From Planctomycetota bacterium (lineage in GTDB: Bacteria; Planctomycetota; UBA1135; GCA-002686595): a stretch of 64,000 nucleotides of DNA. The notes beneath the pieces are model-generated. The model worked only from the letters and a program-made list of their open reading frames with translations. It was not told the DNA's origin and searched no databases. How positions within the stretch are numbered: position 1 is the stretch's first letter; each line of letters starts with the position of its first letter. The stretch spans positions 23,845 to 87,844 of the forward strand of contig JADHOC010000023.1 in the NCBI GenBank assembly GCA_016779205.1. The letters are read 5' to 3'. Below are positions 48,138 through 55,332 of the stretch, piece after piece. The position numbers and the translations under genes are program-made.

Positions 48138-48854
48138 ATGGTAACGACGAACATCCGCGTTCTGGTGGTCGAGCAGGACCCCCGGGAACGCGCTGAACTC
48201 ATGGACGCCCTCCGGAAGGAAGGGCACGAGACCGAGGCCGCCGTCGATCTGGAAGGCGCCCGTCGGGCTCTCGAGCGGCACTTCGACGCGATCGTGCTGG
48301 AACCCGCCCTCGCGGACGGAGATGGCATCGACCTCTGCCGGGAGCTCCGCGCCGCCGGCCGCTCGATCCCCCTCGTCATCGTGAGCGGGCGACGTGACCC
48401 CGAGGCCCGCATCGATGGCCTCGACGCAGGCGCCGACGACTACGTCTTGAAGCCCTATCACCTCGGTGAGGTCCTGGCCCGTGTCCGGAGCATCCTCCGG
48501 CGGTCCGGCAGGAAGCCGGCCGGCGGATTCGTCCGACACCTTGACCTCTGGATGGACCTCGAGCGCGTGGTCGCCGGCCGCGGTGAGCGGGTCCTGCGCC
48601 TCAAGCCGAGGGAGTTCGACCTGCTCTCCTTCCTGCTCCGCCATCCCGGTCGAGCGTGGACTCGGGCCGAGCTCCTCGATCACGTCTGGGGCCACGACTT
48701 CCGCGGGGACGAACGCACGGTGGACCTCCACGTGCGGCGACTCCGCTCCAAGCTTGGGGATGATGAGGGCAACTCCGATCACATCGAGACGGTCTGGTCC
48801 GTGGGCTACAGGATGCGTCAAGCCTCGCAGGTTCCCGAGCAGCGCGCCAGCTGA
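48138..48854 (+). CDS. OmpR-family response regulator with atypical receiver
   Basis: 238 residues from the ATG at 48138. The N-terminal receiver is followed by a winged-helix Trans_reg_C DNA-binding domain: L-K-P-R-E-F-D-L-L, D-H-V-W-G and D-L-H-V-R-R-L-R-S-K-L, ending with V-W-S-V-G-Y-R. The receiver is degenerate. The acidic pair is V-V-E-Q-D instead of V-D-D-D, and the phospho-acceptor Asp is Glu55 in I-V-L-E-P-A-L. The signalling Ser and Lys105 (L-K-P) are kept. Glu at this site often mimics the phosphorylated state, so the protein may be constitutively active or controlled otherwise. No kinase gene adjoins it. The divergent FUN14 gene is a possible target. Confidence 0.8.
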   Translation: MVTTNIRVLVVEQDPRERAELMDALRKEGHETEAAVDLEGARRALERHFDAIVLEPALADGDGIDLCRELRAAGRSIPLVIVSGRRDPEARIDGLDAGADDYVLKPYHLGEVLARVRSILRRSGRKPAGGFVRHLDLWMDLERVVAGRGERVLRLKPREFDLLSFLLRHPGRAWTRAELLDHVWGHDFRGDERTVDLHVRRLRSKLGDDEGNSDHIETVWSVGYRMRQASQVPEQRAS

Positions 48855-48877
48855 ACCCTGCTAGCCATCGGCCGCGA

Positions 48878-50293
48878 TCACCGGCGCTCCAACGAGCCAC
48901 GCTGACCGCCGTCGCGCCCTTGGCCCCCGTAGCCAAGGGCGTCGAGCTCACGCAGGAGGCTCTGGGGAAGCTCGCGGCGAGCGGTCACTCCGCTCGCGCG
49001 CGAGCTCTCCCGGCGCTCCTCGAGGAGCGCCAACATGCGCGCGACCCGCTCGGGCCAGGAGGCCGCGAGGTCCACCAGCTCATCGGGGTCCTCCGCCGTG
49101 TGGAAGAGCTGGGCGGACTGGCCCCGCCGGCGGACCACGAGTTTCCAGGGGCCCTCGACCAGCGCGAGCTGCGGCAGCTTCCCCTCGCTCGGATATCGGG
49201 AGGAGATCAGCAGGGCGCGGTCCTCGATCGGGGCCCCCGTGACGAGGTGCCGCGCGAGCGAGGTGCCGTCCAGTTCCTGGGAGGGCCACGGCAGCCCGAA
49301 CAGCTCGACCACCGTCGGCAGCACGTCGAGCAGGGACCCGGTCCCCGCGACGCGCTGGCCCGCCTTGATGACGCCCTCTGCGCACATGATCCATGGGATC
49401 CGGATCATGGGCTCGTAGCAGAACAGGTTGTGCCCCACGGCGCCGTGCTGCATGAACGCCTCGCCATGGTCGGAGGTGAACAACACCACCGGCGGTTCCG
49501 GGCGGTCTGCTGACCCGAAGGCGCCCACGGTACGGCGGATCAGCGAGTCGGTGTAGGCCACGTGGCCGTCGTAGAGCTCCACGAGGCGCACGACATCGGC
49601 GTGCGAGGGGGGGCTCCCCTCCACCATGATGTCCGTGGTGTCGCGGATGGACCCCTGCACCTGGCTCTCGCTCCCGCCGGCCGTGAAGCGGGAGCGGAAG
49701 GGCTCGGGCGGCTGGTAGGGCATATGGGGCGGCCCCACATGCACATAGAGGAACAGCGGCCGCTGCCGGTCGTCCTCGGCGGCCACGGCTCGCACTGTCG
49801 CGATGAGCTCATCCGCGCCCGCCTCGGTGAAGGGGAGCGACTCGTAGCGGTCGAACCCTCGCTCGAGGCCCGCCCCCTCCGCGATCACGGCGTTCTGGAC
49901 GAGGCCAACGGTCCGGTATCCCCGCCTCCGGAAGAGCTCCGCCAGCGTCGAGGGGCCATCCACCGGGAGCGACTGCTCGATGCGAAGCACACCGTGGGCC
50001 TCCTGCCCCATCCCGGTCAACAGGCTCACCACCGAGGACATCGTCCATGACGTCTGCGAGATGGAGCGCTCGAGCACCGCCCCTGAGGCGGCGAGTCCGT
50101 CCAGGAACGGAGTCGTGGCGCGCGGATAGCCGAGGACCCCGACGTGGCTCCCGTCGAGCGAGTCGGCCACGGCCAGGATCAGGTCGCGACCGCGTAGCGC
50201 AGCGCCCTCCGCCTGGTCCCCCGTTCGGCCGCTGCAGTCCGGCACCATCAGGGCCGAGATCACAAGAATGATTCCGAGGAGGGCGCGCTTCAC
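48878..50293 (-). CDS. Sulfatase/phosphotransferase-superfamily exported protein
   Basis: 471 residues from the GTG at 50293, which begins a signal/anchor segment (M-K-R-A-L-L-G-I-I-L-V-I-S-A-L-M). The alkaline-phosphatase-superfamily core has the metal Asp in V-A-D-S-L (Asp44), T-T-P-F-L-D, F-T-S-D-H-G-E-A-F and G-H-N. The position of the formylglycine-forming Cys/Ser of true sulfatases is Thr84 in S-W-T-M-S-S-V-V-S-L-L-T-G. A Thr nucleophile is characteristic of phosphoglycerol and phosphoethanolamine transferases, so a transferase or phosphodiesterase is as likely as a sulfatase. A TACCTT hexamer ends 7 bases before the GTG. It converges with the regulator gene. Confidence 0.75.
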   Translation of the reverse strand: MKRALLGIILVISALMVPDCSGRTGDQAEGAALRGRDLILAVADSLDGSHVGVLGYPRATTPFLDGLAASGAVLERSISQTSWTMSSVVSLLTGMGQEAHGVLRIEQSLPVDGPSTLAELFRRRGYRTVGLVQNAVIAEGAGLERGFDRYESLPFTEAGADELIATVRAVAAEDDRQRPLFLYVHVGPPHMPYQPPEPFRSRFTAGGSESQVQGSIRDTTDIMVEGSPPSHADVVRLVELYDGHVAYTDSLIRRTVGAFGSADRPEPPVVLFTSDHGEAFMQHGAVGHNLFCYEPMIRIPWIMCAEGVIKAGQRVAGTGSLLDVLPTVVELFGLPWPSQELDGTSLARHLVTGAPIEDRALLISSRYPSEGKLPQLALVEGPWKLVVRRRGQSAQLFHTAEDPDELVDLAASWPERVARMLALLEERRESSRASGVTARRELPQSLLRELDALGYGGQGRDGGQRGSLERR

Positions 50294-50300
50294 GTCGAGC

Positions 50301-50306
50301 AAGGTA
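50301..50306 (-). promoter_or_regulatory. Candidate -10 element (TACCTT), leaderless spacing
   Basis: TACCTT on minus is followed by seven bases and the GTG at 50293. The spacing supports both that start choice and leaderless initiation. Confidence 0.4.
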
Positions 50307-50441
50307 GATCGCTGGGTCGCGATCGCGAGGGCCCGACAGCAAGGAACGGCGGCCAAACCTCGACCGGCCCGGGAGGCAAAAGAGGAGGGGGCCGCCACCG
50401 AGGTGACGTCCCCCACCAACACTGCCTGGTCCTCGTGTCCG

Positions 50442-50460
50442 CACGACCCTGCGGGTCGTG
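50442..50460. repeat. Short perfect inverted repeat
   Basis: CACGACCC (50442-50449) and GGGTCGTG (50453-50460) flank a 3-base TGC loop. It lies between two minus-strand genes (starts 50293 and ends 50679) and may end the upstream transcript or act as an operator. A second inverted repeat lies at 50544-50572. Confidence 0.4.
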
Positions 50461-50678
50461 ATCAGCCCTGCCAAGCTGGGGAGTCGCGCCTGCCAACGCT
50501 CGTCCCATGCGGGAGCATGAAGACCGAGTCAAGTTTCCCTGACTTCCCGTCATCTTGACAGGCAGACGGGAAAAAAGAACCCGCCGTGACAGGAATTTGC
50601 CGGACTATTATCCGCCCCAATCCCCCAAGGAACCCTGCCCCCCAGCCGCTGGGACCTGCCGTGCCACAGAAATGGGTC

Positions 50679-51449
50679 TCAGCGGAACAGGAAGTCGTTC
50701 TCCGGGGACCAGCAGGCAAAGTGTCGCAGGGAAACAAGGCGGACAAGTTCATCCACCAGCTGGGCGGGGAGCTCGGGGGTCAGCAGGGCCTCGCGCATGG
50801 ACTCCGGGACGGGCATCCGCTGCTGGACGGCGAGGAGATGTTCCCCGGCCGTGTAGTAGCGAAAGAACTCCTCGAGGTGCTCGATCTCAAGCTCGCCGCA
50901 GATCCACTCCCCCTTCCAATCGGACAGCTGCAGTCGGAAGCCCGCGAGGCCGTTGAGTAGCGAGAGGAGGGGCCGGAGCCCCTCGGCCTCGATCCTCCGC
51001 GTCAGATTCCTCCCGTCGAACCATGCGTCCGGGTGAACGCGGAGGCTGACCTCGAGGGCGTCCGCCTCGAGGGCGACGCAGAGGTACCCGTTCCGGTACG
51101 CCTGATCGAGGTCCTTCCCCAGCTCCGCCCCCAGCTCCCGCTTGAGCTTGGTCTTGTGGGCCTTGGGCCGGGAGAGGTACGCCCAGAGGCGCTCCACGCT
51201 GCCTCCATTGACGGGCGGAAAGGGATTGTGGATCGACGTCCGGACCTCGAGCTTCGCGGCATCCGGTGAGGCCTTCGTCAGCGCCTTTGCGATGGCCTCG
51301 AGCCTTCGCCGGGCCGCCAGCCGCTTCTCGTTGTATTCCGCGGACCGGCTCCGGGGCGGCCTCAGGGCTTCGAAATCCCAGGGTTCAAAGGGCTCCAGGG
51401 CCCTGGACCCGCCCCGGCGAGGGGCCGGGGATTCTCCTGTGGATGACAT
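50679..51449 (-). CDS. Hypothetical protein, 256 aa
   Basis: I recognise no family. The protein is soluble and charged. It begins with a Pro/Arg-rich ~35 residues, then a helix with E-Y-N-E-K-R-L-A-A-R-R-R, and a middle region with I-H-N-P-F-P-P-V-N-G and L-W-A-Y-L-S-R. The C-terminal half has D-A-W-F-D-G-R-N-L, W-K-G-E-W-I-C-G and a final W-S-P-E-N-D-F-L-F-R. The regular pattern and conserved-looking Trp/Gly positions argue for a real gene. It is divergent from the Ser/Thr kinase gene, 144 bases between starts. Confidence 0.6.
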   Translation of the reverse strand: MSSTGESPAPRRGGSRALEPFEPWDFEALRPPRSRSAEYNEKRLAARRRLEAIAKALTKASPDAAKLEVRTSIHNPFPPVNGGSVERLWAYLSRPKAHKTKLKRELGAELGKDLDQAYRNGYLCVALEADALEVSLRVHPDAWFDGRNLTRRIEAEGLRPLLSLLNGLAGFRLQLSDWKGEWICGELEIEHLEEFFRYYTAGEHLLAVQQRMPVPESMREALLTPELPAQLVDELVRLVSLRHFACWSPENDFLFR

Positions 51450-51593
51450 GGCAGGGATGTTGACGCTTCCACCGCCCAGCTGTTCAGGAATCCGGCCTCA
51501 TCGCTCGACCTTTAGGCGGGTGGGATTGCCGTAGTCGGGAGGTCCCAGCGGTTCTATATCGTCTGGGCGGAGCTCGCCCGCCCGGAGCCCGCC

Positions 51594-53690
51594 ATGAGAT
51601 TCGCCCACTTCGAATTCGACCCTGAGAAGGACCGCCTCGGCGAGGGGCCCCTCAGCGAGGTGTATCGGGCGGTGGACACCAAGCTCGGGCGGACGGTCGC
51701 ACTGAAGATCCTCCGGGCCCACGCGGAGATCGACCCCAAGTCGGATCAGCGCTTCCACCGCGAGGCCAAGCACACCTCGAAGCTCGACCACCCGCACATC
51801 GCGACGATCTTCGAGTACGACCAGTTCGACGGGACGTCGTACATCGCGATGGAGTACCTCGAGGGGCGCACCCTCGACAAGATCATCAAGGATCAGACCC
51901 TCGGCTTCGAGGAGTGCCTCCGGATCGCATCCCAGCTCTGCGCCGCCCTCAAGGTCGTCCACGAGGGGGGACTCATCCACCGCGACCTCAAGCCAGCCAA
52001 CATCCTGCTCCAGGACGACGGCAACCTGAAGCTCCTCGACTTCGGCATCGCCCGCGCGGCGGACGAGTCGAGCATCACCCAGCACGGCATGCTGGTCGGC
52101 ACGGTGCTCTACATGAGCCCCGAACAGGTGCGCGGAGACGACCTCGACTCCCGGAGCGACGTCTTCTCCCTCGGCGCGGTCCTCTACCACGTCACCACGG
52201 GCCAGCTCCCCTATCCGGGCGACTCGTTCCCCGAGGTCTGCATGGGCATCCTCGACGGCGCACCCAGGCGGCGCCCCGTGGACATCCGTCCCGGGTTCCC
52301 CCAGCCGCTCGAGGACTTCATCATCCGCTGCCTCGCCCCCGCTCCCCCCGAGCGGTTCACGGACGCGGCCCAGGCGCTACTGGAGCTCCAGCGCGTCGAG
52401 GGCGCGCTGTCCGGCACCGGCCAGCGCCGGGCCGCTGCCCTCAAGGGTCGGGTCCAGCTCCTCGACATCCAGGTCAGCGAGGGCTCCCCGGAGTCCGCAG
52501 CCGTCATGGCCCGGGGGCTGCGCAGCGACCTCGACGCGTCCCTGTCGCGGAACAAGGGGCTCCAGGTGCACGGCGCGGGAGACGGCGGCGAGTTCGACTT
52601 CATCGTCTCGGCGACCCTGTCCATCGACGGCCCCGCGGCGACCCTGGCGCTAGAGACGGTCGCCCACCGGGACGGGGACACGCAGCAATTCACGGACCGC
52701 TGCACTGCCACGGACGCCGACGAGTGGGCCCTCCAGGACGAGCTGGCGCGGGTCGCCATGCGAGCCCTCCGGGCTCGGCTCAGCGCCTCGGGCCCGGTCC
52801 CCACGCGGCCGGTGACCCGCAGGAGCGACGACGCCCTCCGGATCGTGGCCAAGGCCAGGGACCTCCTGCACAGGGGGCGCTCCAAGCACGCCATCTCGGC
52901 CACCAGCCTCCTGCGCCGGGCCATCGAGCTGGACCGCTACTGCGCGTCGGCCTACGGGGTGCTCGGCGAGGCCATGGTGCGCAAGTACCTCCTCTGGGAC
53001 GGCGACCCCACGTTCCTCGAGGAGGCCAGGGAGAACGTGGACCGCGCCCTATCCCTAGACGGAGAGAACGCCCTCGCCCACACCGCCCTGGGCTTCGCCC
53101 ATCACCTGTCGGGCCACCTGGAGGACGCCCAGCGGGAGTACCGTACCGCCATGCAGAGCGACCAGAACGAGTGGTTCGCCCACCGTCTGCTCGGCTCGAT
53201 CTACGCCCGCGAGGGCAACTTCAAGAGCGCCACCGGGCTCCTGCAGCGCGCCATCGGGATCAACCCCTCCCACGTCGCGTCCTACGATCACCTGTACAGC
53301 GTGCTGGTCCGGCTCGATCGGTACGAGGAGGCCCTCGAGATCGCCGACAGCGGCATCGCCGCCGGCCGCCAGCGGCTGAAGGAGGTGCCGGACGACACCG
53401 ATTGCCGGGTGCGCACCGCCACCCTCTACGCGCGCCTCGGTCGCGCGCGAGAGGCCCGCGCCGAGATCGAGGTGGCGCTCGAGCAAGGACCCCGGGACGG
53501 CTTCACCTGCTACAAGGCTGCCTGCGTCCACGCGCTGCTCGCCGACCCCGACGACCTCGACCGCGCGATCGAACTGCTCGGCTCCGCGCGGGACCGGGGC
53601 TACTTCCTGTTCGGGGAGCTGTCCCGCAACACGGACCTCGATGTGCTCCGGAGCCTGCCCGGCTTCCAGGCCATCGCCAACGAGGCCTGA
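51594..53690 (+). CDS. Hanks-type Ser/Thr protein kinase with TolB-like middle region and TPR repeats
   Basis: 698 residues. The kinase domain (~1-265) has the P-loop G-E-G-P-L-S-E-V-Y (third Gly replaced by Ser), Lys38 in A-L-K-I-L, the catalytic loop H-R-D-L-K-P-A-N with Asp131, D-F-G at 149 and Y-M-S-P-E-Q. A middle region (~280-400) resembles the TolB-N-like module found in some cyclase-TPR proteins. It is followed by at least six TPR units, for example N-A-L-A-H-T-A-L-G-F-A-H-H-L-S-G-H-L-E-D-A. There is no membrane helix, so the kinase is cytoplasmic. It may phosphorylate proteins bound by its TPRs; PP2C at 42647 could be the opposing enzyme. Confidence 0.85.
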   Translation: MRFAHFEFDPEKDRLGEGPLSEVYRAVDTKLGRTVALKILRAHAEIDPKSDQRFHREAKHTSKLDHPHIATIFEYDQFDGTSYIAMEYLEGRTLDKIIKDQTLGFEECLRIASQLCAALKVVHEGGLIHRDLKPANILLQDDGNLKLLDFGIARAADESSITQHGMLVGTVLYMSPEQVRGDDLDSRSDVFSLGAVLYHVTTGQLPYPGDSFPEVCMGILDGAPRRRPVDIRPGFPQPLEDFIIRCLAPAPPERFTDAAQALLELQRVEGALSGTGQRRAAALKGRVQLLDIQVSEGSPESAAVMARGLRSDLDASLSRNKGLQVHGAGDGGEFDFIVSATLSIDGPAATLALETVAHRDGDTQQFTDRCTATDADEWALQDELARVAMRALRARLSASGPVPTRPVTRRSDDALRIVAKARDLLHRGRSKHAISATSLLRRAIELDRYCASAYGVLGEAMVRKYLLWDGDPTFLEEARENVDRALSLDGENALAHTALGFAHHLSGHLEDAQREYRTAMQSDQNEWFAHRLLGSIYAREGNFKSATGLLQRAIGINPSHVASYDHLYSVLVRLDRYEEALEIADSGIAAGRQRLKEVPDDTDCRVRTATLYARLGRAREARAEIEVALEQGPRDGFTCYKAACVHALLADPDDLDRAIELLGSARDRGYFLFGELSRNTDLDVLRSLPGFQAIANEA

Positions 53691-53696
53691 CGCCGA

Positions 53697-54119
53697 TCAA
53701 CCGATGAATCGGTGGGCGTCGTCAGGCCCTGGCAGCCAGCACGCCGTCGGCGCCGGGAAGAGCCGGTGTCGGAACCGGGCGACGAGCCGGTAGACCGCGT
53801 CTCGAATCGGTCTCGGGATCCAGCGGAGCCCGGACGCCCACCTCCAGGGCCCGCGCAGGTCCGCCGCCGCGGTGAGGGCGGCGTCGCTCCGCACGAGGAC
53901 GGCCCCCGGCCCCGTGCGCAGGATCATCGTGGTCAGGTCGACGGGATCCAGCCCCGCGCCCGCGAGGATCTCGCGCCCGGTCTCCGACTGCAGGGGAGCA
54001 AACAGCATCCGGCGCCGGCGATCCCGGCGGAGGATGAACTGGACCGCATGCGAGCACAGGCCACATTCCCCGTCATAGAGCAGCAGGGGGGCGTCGTTCG
54101 CTTCGATCTCCGGGGACAT
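53697..54119 (-). CDS. Thiol-disulfide oxidoreductase-like DCC family (DUF393) protein
   Basis: 140 residues. The DCC signature Y-D-G-E-C-G-L-C sits at residues 15-22, followed by V-Q-F-I-L-R-R-D and the block L-F-A-P-L-Q-S-E-T-G. Members are small proteins with a CxxC on a thioredoxin-like fold, and their physiological role is mostly unknown. The C-terminal half is Arg- and Trp-rich (W-R-W-A-S-G-L-R-W-I-P). The start is the ATG at 54119. A TAGACT hexamer ends 7 bases upstream, again leaderless spacing. The gene runs towards the kinase-TPR gene, with 6 bases between stops. Confidence 0.8.
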   Translation of the reverse strand: MSPEIEANDAPLLLYDGECGLCSHAVQFILRRDRRRRMLFAPLQSETGREILAGAGLDPVDLTTMILRTGPGAVLVRSDAALTAAADLRGPWRWASGLRWIPRPIRDAVYRLVARFRHRLFPAPTACWLPGPDDAHRFIG

Positions 54120-54126
54120 CTCGGGG

Positions 54127-54132
54127 AGTCTA
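54127..54132 (-). promoter_or_regulatory. Candidate -10 element (TAGACT), leaderless spacing
   Basis: Minus-strand TAGACT is followed by seven bases and the ATG at 54119. The context is GATAGACTCC, the same as several others in the set. Confidence 0.45.
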
Positions 54133-54244
54133 TCGGCACATGACGGCTCCAGGACGACCCCTTGCCCGAATCGCCGCCCACACCAGGCGATCCCGCGGGT
54201 GAGACGCGGCGAAAGAGCACGTTGAGAGATCGGGGCCGGGCCAC

Positions 54245-54250
54245 TAGAGT
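54245..54250 (+). promoter_or_regulatory. Candidate -10 element (TAGAGT)
   Basis: TAGAGT in context ACTAGAGTCC, 61 bases before the ATG at 54312. No -35 match. Confidence 0.35.
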
Positions 54251-54311
54251 CCCGCGTCGCTCCGAGCGCCGCCCCGGCCTCCGAGGCGCCGCCTTCCCCG
54301 ACCCACCGCAC

Positions 54312-55124
54312 ATGCCGCTCGATCGCCCCATCGTCGTCGTCGACACGGAGACCGCGAACCTGAGCGGCGCTCCCCACCTGCTGGAGATCGGCGCCGTGCG
54401 CGTGGAGGGGGGTGAGGTGGTTGACTCCTTCGAGACCCTCGTGGCGCCCGCGATCGAGGTCGAACCGGAGGCCACCGAGATCCATGGGATCACCAACGAG
54501 GACATCCGCTCGGCTCCCCTCACCCACGCTGCCATCCAGCAGTTCGCGGAGTGGGCCGGTGAAGATTGGCTCTGCGCGCACAACGCCGGGTTCGACGCCC
54601 GCGTCTTCGGCTTCGAGCAGGCACGGAGCGGCGTGGCCCTCCCCTCCGCCCCCTTCCTCTGCACGCTCAAGCTCGCACGGAAGTTCATCCCGGAGTCCCC
54701 CGATCACAAGCTCGAGACCCTCTGCCAGCACCTCGACCTCGAGGATGGGACCCACCACCGCGCGCTGGCCGACGCCGTGTGGTGCTGGCAGGTGCTCGAG
54801 GAGTGCGCGGACCGGGCGGAGACCAGCTCGGCGGCCGAGCTGCTGACCCACTGCGGGACACCGGTGACCGTCCCCGGATTCGTCCCCGGCCCCGCGCGGA
54901 TGAAGCCGCGCCTGCGCCCGCTGACCGAGGCGGTGCGGAACGGCGACGAGGTCACCCTCCTCTACGGGGGAGACTCCGGCGCCCCGGCCTCCCTCCAGGT
55001 CCTCCCCCGTCTGCTCTACGAGCGTCACAAGAAGAGCTACCTCGAGGCGGAGTGCACCCGGACCGGGATGCTCAAGACCTACCTGCTGGACCGGATCCAG
55101 AAGGTGGTCGGCGAGCGGGTCTGA
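54312..55124 (+). CDS. DnaQ-type (DEDDh) 3'-5' exonuclease fused to a WYL-like domain
   Basis: 270 residues. All three exonuclease motifs are present: D-T-E (Asp11, Glu13) in V-V-V-D-T-E-T, A-H-N-A-G-F-D-A near residue 95, and H-R-A-L-A-D-A near 153. The last is the DEDDh form typical of proofreading and RNase T-like enzymes. After residue ~205 a second domain begins E-A-V-R-N-G-D-E-V-T-L-L-Y and continues through V-L-P-R-L-L-Y-E to Y-L-E-A-E-C and L-L-D-R-I-Q-K-V. This is the order of a WYL domain: A-i-x-x-g-x-x-V-x-l-x-Y ... P ... g-x-x-Y-L ... L-D-R-I. WYL domains bind nucleic acids or small nucleotide ligands and are common in defence regulators. It probably acts alone; no adjacent partner gene. 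Confidence 0.75.
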   Translation: MPLDRPIVVVDTETANLSGAPHLLEIGAVRVEGGEVVDSFETLVAPAIEVEPEATEIHGITNEDIRSAPLTHAAIQQFAEWAGEDWLCAHNAGFDARVFGFEQARSGVALPSAPFLCTLKLARKFIPESPDHKLETLCQHLDLEDGTHHRALADAVWCWQVLEECADRAETSSAAELLTHCGTPVTVPGFVPGPARMKPRLRPLTEAVRNGDEVTLLYGGDSGAPASLQVLPRLLYERHKKSYLEAECTRTGMLKTYLLDRIQKVVGERV

Positions 55125-55332
55125 GCGCAGGCCGTGCGGGGAAGGGACCCGCCACTGGCCCCTCATCGACGACGGATCCCGGAGAGGGAATCCCGGCTGG
55201 TCGCGGAACCCTGCGACACGGCCGGGAAGACTCCTAAAGCGGTCGGTCCAGGAGAGCCGATCTCTGTGGACGTCTGGGAGGCGTGAATGCCCCCGCCGCC
55301 AAGATCGATTCACCCCCTCTCCTGCTTACACA

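Noticed and set aside
50544..50572. Hairpin TTCCCGTC/GACGGGAA as a terminator
   Set aside because: On plus the stem is followed by A residues, and on minus the T-run precedes the stem, so the orientation is wrong for an intrinsic terminator.
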